From Branchiostoma belcheri (taxonomy: Eukaryota > Chordata > Leptocardii > Amphioxiformes > Branchiostomatidae): a stretch of DNA of 64,000 bases. The stretch is from NCBI RefSeq assembly GCF_001625305.1, contig NW_017802491.1:3276711-3340710 (forward strand), read 5' to 3'. Below the pieces are notes generated by a model. That model saw only the letters and a program-made list of their open reading frames with translations, had not been told where the DNA came from and searched no databases. Below are positions 62,601-64,000 of this stretch, one piece after another. A program made the position numbers and the translations under genes. Within the stretch, counting starts at the first letter, position 1; the number at the start of each line of letters is the position of its first letter.

Positions 62601-63254
62601 TCCAGGTTAGACAATAGAAATCCTGGATACGACGTTGACCCAACAGGTCATCCGCTGGTTGCTGGTTCGTCCGCTACGGCTTACGAAAAATGGGAGTCCA
62701 GACTACGATTTACGGGGAATTTATAGGCTCGATTACGCTTTACGTGAAATGCGCTGGCTACGCTTTACGGGAAATTTTCGCCTCCTCACTACGAATTACG
62801 GTAAATAAAATAACTTCCCTACGAATTACAGGAAATTAAAGAGGCCCGCCTACGCCTTACGGAAAAGAGCATGCAGACCCTCCTGCATTTTTGACACGCT
62901 CGTCAACCCCCGAACAAGCGTCGAATTCACACAGATTTTTCACTCGTCTGTTGTCGGAGTGTAGGAACTAAAACAAACTTTGTGAGATTGCCGATATCAA
63001 CACAAAAACATAGTCCATTCTTGTGATTATTTTTAGGCTCCCATGCATAACGCCGCAACAAGGATTTTTCAAACTAGTTCGGTATTAGGGATGGGTCGGA
63101 ATTAGGGCACCCCCCGTTACTGTTCTGTGTCCACAAGTGTCCATGGTTTGGGGTTTATTTATAATAATTGTGGAATTAGGGGAAACTCACCGAGCTGTGG
63201 CTTTATGGAAAAATCCAAGTCCGCAAGGCTGACACTCACAGTACCACCACTCAT
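56625..63254 (-). CDS. ENGASE: Cytosolic endo-beta-N-acetylglucosaminidase (GH85)
   Basis: This hydrolyses the chitobiose core of N-glycans released from misfolded glycoproteins in the cytosol. Exons (high to low): 63191-63254, 61332-61554, 60793-60941, 60339-60493, 59881-60029, 59229-59394, 59027-59130, 58764-58872, 58310-58509, 58008-58156, 57635-57794, 57253-57379, 56625-56978. They total 2109 nt, 702 aa (human about 743), with every junction in phase. The GH85 barrel shows LVCHDMKGGYIEDR, HWQHIDTFVYFSHH and WLINIEN with the catalytic pair Asn191 and Glu193. Further on are WYDSVITTGELKWQDEL, FFDSCDGIFLNYTW, DVYVGVDVFGRN, and PFVTSFCQGQG before the beta-sandwich C-terminal part. No signal peptide is present, as expected for a cytosolic enzyme. 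The start is a small exon encoding MSGGTVSVSLADLDFSIKPQ; the ATG has a good context (ACAATG). A longer open frame over the same exon does not splice in phase. Confidence 0.96.
61747..63117. mobile_element. 1.37-kb TIR element in ENGASE intron 1, TA target duplication
   Basis: Inverted ends ACGGGGGGTGCCCTAATTCC (the left copy has one extra G) are flanked on both sides by TA (61745-61746 and 63118-63119), as in Tc1/mariner-type insertion. An extra direct copy of GGGGTGCCCTAATTCCG lies inside at about 61989-62005. No transposase is recognisable; it looks non-autonomous. It carries another element inside (62169-62881). Confidence 0.8.
62169..62881. mobile_element. 0.71-kb nested element with subterminal repeats, hAT-like
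   Basis: Inverted ends AGGGTCTGCATG / CATGCAGACCCT are flanked by CCTGCATG (62161-62168) and CCTGCATT (62882-62889), an 8-bp duplication with one mismatch, which fits hAT-type insertion. About three copies on the left and seven on the right of a motif like CTACGCTTTACGGGAAATT occur in one direct orientation, as in binding-site arrays of non-autonomous hAT elements. No coding sequence is recognised in the centre. Confidence 0.7.
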
Positions 63255-63782
63255 TGTGTTCCACTTTCATAAACACCTTGCAGTGGTCAGTCCCGACAGC
63301 AACTGCCCACCTGCGGCTCTGGTTTCTACCACTACTGAATGGGGCAATGCGACTTAGAAAATGAATAAATATGCGCAATATATCCAGGAAAAGTGAGGTT
63401 CTACATATGTGCAAATCATTAACCTTTAAATTCAATAATACATAAAATAACATTAAAAGTATAATTCAGGTTGAGCCGTTCCAAAAAATAATCAATGGTC
63501 GATGGTCACACTTAGATACAGTATGGCAGGCCATTGACCTTTGACACTCAACATGGCGGACATGGGACCAAAAAGATAGCCAAAGGAGATGTTTCTGTCA
63601 AATTTTACCATCTTTTTGCTTACTCGCGTCGTGATGGTGTCCAAAATATGTGCATAAAAATAATCTGTTTTTTATAAGTCCGATTAAGGTCCGTTTTTAC
63701 GTTTGATTGTTGTCTAGGGCAGGACTTTGATCGTCGGCAACTTGGGTCACCGCGCTAGAGTAGAGGAGTTAGCACTGCTGCA
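63255..63782. promoter_or_regulatory. Head-to-head promoter between ENGASE and the Mpv17-family gene
   Basis: The two ATGs point away from each other, 528 bp apart. The stretch must contain both 5' UTRs and probably a shared bidirectional promoter. No TATA box or long CpG-rich block stands out; an ACATGGCGGACATGGG (near 63551) looks like a YY1-type (GCCAT) site often found at housekeeping starts. Confidence 0.5.
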
Positions 63783-64000
63783 ATGATACCTCTTCTCAGG
63801 AACGTGCTGCGGAAAAGCCCCTACCTGACGAGTGTGGGACTGTACACCACCCTGTACACCGGAGCAGACGTCTGTCATCAGCTGTGGCACTTCCATTTCA
63901 TCGAGAAAACCACACACCAACACTCAACATTTTCCCTCGACCTCGGAAGGACCGCCAGAATGAGTTTTATCGGTTTCGCGTGTTTAGGCAATTTCAACTA
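63783..64000 (+). CDS. Mpv17/PMP22-family membrane protein, 5' part only
   Basis: An open frame starts at ATG 63783-63785 and runs off the window end: MIPLLRNVLRKSPYLTSVGL, then YTTLYTGADVCHQLWHFHFI, and SLDLGRTARMSFIGFACLGN. The GAD(x)4Q start segment and the DxxRTARM(x)3G motif are hallmarks of the Mpv17/PXMP2 family of mitochondrial or peroxisomal four-helix membrane proteins. The basic N terminus fits mitochondrial import. The closest vertebrate relatives may be MPV17L or MPV17L2, but too little is present to decide. Exons beyond the window are unseen. Confidence 0.8.
   Translation, partial: MIPLLRNVLRKSPYLTSVGLYTTLYTGADVCHQLWHFHFIEKTTHQHSTFSLDLGRTARMSFIGFACLGNFN

Overview
The window looks like genomic DNA of an invertebrate chordate, most likely an amphioxus (Branchiostoma). 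Reasons: intron-rich metazoan genes, a compact replication-dependent histone cluster, secreted collagen/C1q-domain proteins of the kind expanded in amphioxus, a GH85 ENGase and a C7orf50/WKF-domain gene close to their vertebrate counterparts, and several short palindromic MITEs. The species call is inference; no database was searched.

Layout. (1) Bases 1-887 hold the probable 3' end of an old LTR retrotransposon: internal sequence, polypurine tract and a short LTR. (2) 888-10206 shows no gene I can support; a perfect RFX X-box palindrome lies at 2850-2863. (3) 10207-45537 (+) is one 25-exon unconventional myosin, about 1010 residues: N-terminal Ser/Arg-rich region, motor domain with P-loop, switch I and switch II, one IQ motif, an RS-dipeptide tract and a small C-terminal SH3-like segment. 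It resembles class XX (dachs-like) myosins most, but the class is not proven. Exon 9 carries an 84-bp tandem duplication that copies its splice donor and stays in frame. (4) Inside the 8.6-kb intron 12 of the myosin, on the opposite strand, lie one signal-peptide exon and two separate collagen+C1q terminal exons, both joinable in phase to that signal exon. (5) 46758-48433 (-) is a C7orf50/WKF-domain gene, tail-to-tail with the myosin. (6) 49476-55250 is a histone cluster: H2B(-), H2A(+), H4(-), H2B(-), H3(-), H1(-). Each gene ends in the same histone stem-loop. The promoters carry subtype elements: octamers for H2B, an H1 box, CCAAT boxes for H3, and a GGTCCG element upstream of H4. (7) 56625-63254 (-) is a complete 13-exon cytosolic endo-beta-N-acetylglucosaminidase (ENGASE), 702 residues with the GH85 INIEN catalytic motif. 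Intron 1 holds a 1.37-kb TIR element with TA target duplication and a second 0.7-kb element nested within it. (8) 63783-64000 (+) is the start of an Mpv17/PMP22-family gene, head-to-head with ENGASE and cut by the window edge.

Mobile DNA. Four non-coding palindromic elements (17255, 41093, 51849, 52959) all begin 5'-TA[C/G]CC and are each flanked by a 9-bp target-site duplication. They look like four members of one Mutator-like or Merlin-like MITE superfamily. All exon limits were set by hand from GT/AG sites and phase agreement; the summed coding lengths of the myosin, ENGASE, both C1q forms and C7orf50 divide by three.
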